Positions 62,372 through 64,000 of a stretch of 64,000 nucleotides of DNA are shown one piece after another. How positions within the stretch are numbered: position 1 is the first letter of the stretch; the number at the start of each line of letters is the position of its first letter. Source of the stretch: Leptospira stimsonii (GTDB taxonomy: Bacteria > Spirochaetota > Leptospiria > Leptospirales > Leptospiraceae); NCBI RefSeq assembly GCF_003545875.1, contig NZ_QHCS01000008.1, positions 62,001 to 126,000 of the forward strand, given 5' to 3'. Position numbers and translations under genes: made by a program. The notes below the pieces were generated by a model. The model made no database searches. It had not been told where the DNA came from and saw only the letters and a program-made list of their open reading frames with translations.

Positions 62372-63364
62372 TTGAAATCTATATTGGCCCTTCTTCTGCT
62401 TCCCTTTCTTTTTTTCTCCCTCTCCGCTTGCGCGCAATTGCAGACTCTCAAGGGGAAGATCAAAACTCCTGAAATTTCTTTTGAAAGAGTGGAGATTGCG
62501 GAAATCACTCTTGAGGATATCAAACTTCTCATTCAAACTGAAGTGAATAATCCTTATCCAATTTCCCTTCCCGCTTCCAGTCTCGACCTGGACGTGAAAA
62601 TCGAAGGAACGCAGTTCAGCAAGGTGAATCTGAGTTTAGAAGCGATCTCCGGTTCTTCGAAAAAACAACTTCCAATCGAAGTGAAGCTCAAGTATTCCGA
62701 TCTCGCCGCTCTCTATAAAAAAGTCCCCGGTAAAAAAGAACTCTTGATTCGTATCGAAGGAGAAGCAGGGCTCCCTCTTCCTGAAAAATACAGGGTCATC
62801 GCCGGCACAGAATCGCTCAAATTCCCGTTTCAAGACGAAAGATTGATACCTGCGGTTCTTCCCAATATTGAAATCCGTAACTTCAAAATTCTCAAACCGG
62901 ACGTGGCAAAGATCACCGAATCTGCCAACAGCGAAGAGATCGCGAAGAAGGCAGTTTCCTTTTTGGATGCTCTCCTTTCTCCTAAGAATAGAAAGTCTCC
63001 CGGTTCAGCAATCAATGCCGGCCTGGAAGCTCTCGATATCTCCATCGATACGGAATTTGATATTGTTCTAAACAACAAAGCCGCTTCCGATTTGAAGTTT
63101 CAAGATCTCAACTTCGAACTCTCTCTTGAAAATGATAAATTTTTAACGGGTTCTCCGGTGAATATCGTGAACAACGGTAAAGAATCGATTCTTACCATTA
63201 AGACTAGCTTTCCTCTGAAGTCCGTCTCCAACTCGATTGCGAATGCGGTTACAAAACGAAGTTCTTCCTTTCGTCTTTTTGGCAAAGCGTCAGTCGTTTG
63301 TCCGGGTGTTTCAACGGATCCGATCGGTTTTGGTTTCTTAAAGGAAGGTAACTTTCGTTGGTAA
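62372..63364 (+). CDS. LEA14/WHy-type lipoprotein
   Basis: It encodes about 330 residues. The TTG at 62372 lies 8 bases after GGAGG and is preferred over the TTG at 62357, which would overlap that site. A signal peptide ends in lipobox LSAC (Cys20). Two LEA_2/WHy-like beta domains follow: about 30-140 (ITLEDIKLLIQTEVNNPYPISLPASSL) and about 215-325 (FDIVLNNKAASDLKFQDLNFEL). The NPYPISL pattern is the WHy signature. Such proteins are envelope-associated and may protect against desiccation or bind lipids; exact role unknown. Confidence 0.85.
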   Translation: MKSILALLLLPFLFFSLSACAQLQTLKGKIKTPEISFERVEIAEITLEDIKLLIQTEVNNPYPISLPASSLDLDVKIEGTQFSKVNLSLEAISGSSKKQLPIEVKLKYSDLAALYKKVPGKKELLIRIEGEAGLPLPEKYRVIAGTESLKFPFQDERLIPAVLPNIEIRNFKILKPDVAKITESANSEEIAKKAVSFLDALLSPKNRKSPGSAINAGLEALDISIDTEFDIVLNNKAASDLKFQDLNFELSLENDKFLTGSPVNIVNNGKESILTIKTSFPLKSVSNSIANAVTKRSSSFRLFGKASVVCPGVSTDPIGFGFLKEGNFRW

Positions 63365-63426
63365 GCATTGAATTACATCGGATGTATTTCTTTTCTAACA
63401 AATCCATCCGAGATTTTCTTTCTTCT

Positions 63427-63460
<34 letters not shown>

Positions 63461-63480
63461 ATAAGAATAGTCCCTGAGTT

Positions 63481-63500
63481 TGGAGAGCACCAACTCTCCA
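63481..63500. repeat. 7-bp perfect hairpin upstream of the last gene
   Basis: TGGAGAG, loop CACCAA, CTCTCCA. It ends 28 bases before the ATG at 63529. It has no T-run, so it could act in the leader rather than as a terminator. Confidence 0.4.
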
Positions 63501-63528
63501 GATTATGTTTAAATGAGCGTAAAAAGAT

Positions 63529-64000
63529 ATGGAAATCTACGAAAAAGAAAAACGGAAACTACTTTCAGCATCAACACCGGAGCAGTACATCGAGTTATCG
63601 ATTAAGTCAAAGCTTACCGGTCCAAAAAAATCTAGTATCACTTCGGAATGGCTTACGTCAACCGGGTATACGATCGATGATATCAAGTATGCGAGGAACC
63701 GACATCCCTTCTGGAGAAAGAAGAGGAACCAAGGTTCTTACGAACGCAACAGCAAACGACTCGAACAACACAATTATTACCGAACGGATCAGAAGATTGT
63801 TTGGGATAAGGATAAGCTCGCGAAGTTCTTCGACCTCAACTTGAAAGGTATGACCGACCATGAGTTGGCGAGAAGCTTCAAGACTTCCATCCCGGCAGTG
63901 AATCACATCCGTCGCAAGTTTCGCTTTGCAAGCCAACTCTTGGAACTGGACAGACAAAAACCTGCAAAAGCGGGAATCCTGAAACTCTGCGCGCACAGTG
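63529..64000 (+). CDS. Hypothetical protein, 3' end outside window
   Basis: The frame opens at ATG 63529 and stays open to the window edge, about 157 residues. The protein is Lys/Arg rich (RNRHPFWRKKRNQGSYERNSKR) and has a helix-turn-helix-like segment, MTDHELARSFKTSIPAVNHIRRKF near 112-135, matching the shape of a sigma-region-4 or MarR-like HTH: D-x-E-L-A, then S-x-x-A-V-x-x-I-R. A DNA-binding role is plausible but no family is recognised. No strong ribosome site is present (AAAAAGATATG). Confidence 0.55.
   Translation, partial: MEIYEKEKRKLLSASTPEQYIELSIKSKLTGPKKSSITSEWLTSTGYTIDDIKYARNRHPFWRKKRNQGSYERNSKRLEQHNYYRTDQKIVWDKDKLAKFFDLNLKGMTDHELARSFKTSIPAVNHIRRKFRFASQLLELDRQKPAKAGILKLCAHS

Overview
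The window reads as a chromosomal segment of a spirochaete of the genus Leptospira. The evidence is two copies of the Leptospira-restricted DUF1564 family, many lipoproteins with loose spirochaetal lipoboxes, frequent TTG/GTG starts, several 7TM-DISM membrane sensors, and one short repeat family scattered through non-coding DNA. The species cannot be fixed from the sequence. No rRNA, tRNA, CRISPR array, prophage or intact insertion sequence was seen. The first and last genes run off the window.

Layout: 1-6474 holds small secreted proteins, a BASS-type transporter, a repeat-filled gap, a class V aminotransferase next to a ferritin-like protein with a histone-H1-like tail, a YhhN lysoplasmalogenase and a TerC protein. 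6564-11707 is a tight mutA-mutB-meaB operon for B12-dependent methylmalonyl-CoA isomerisation. 12014-18852 is a self-contained TonB transport locus: three lipoproteins, a TonB-dependent receptor, a Cys-rich lipoprotein, ExbB, ExbD, TonB and a Sco1-like protein, preceded by two tandem 13-bp palindromes. A membrane chemotaxis receptor and a secreted papain-like protease with fibronectin repeats follow.

23847-33142 contains a RibD/DHFR-fold protein, a divergent EAL protein, a eukaryote-type UDP-sugar pyrophosphorylase, an alpha/beta-hydrolase without its nucleophilic serine, and a translationally coupled trio (TraB/PrgY protein, 7TM sensor ATPase, CsgG-like lipoprotein). 33432-45178 has cheD-HDOD-aroK, a tyrosine recombinase, an MFS carrier, an SDR, a metallo-beta-lactamase-fold protein, a class III nucleotidyl cyclase, a peroxiredoxin and an M61 peptidase. 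45483-52704 has DUF1564, an SDR, argB, a GAF-PP2C phosphatase, a phosphofructokinase and a secreted protein.

53236-60048 is a methionine-cycle operon on the minus strand: an ArsR-methyltransferase fusion, ahcY, a 7Fe ferredoxin, metH and a small Cys protein. A perfect 22-bp palindrome lies just upstream of the first gene. 60091-64000 is a decaying region: a second DUF1564 gene, a broken TetR regulator overlapping a broken thioesterase, more repeats, an LEA-type lipoprotein and an unidentified partial gene.

The main points of interest are the two candidate operator systems (TonB locus and methionine cycle), the oriented 14-bp repeat family, and two unrelated proteins that combine a degenerate catalytic fold with a lysine-rich tail.
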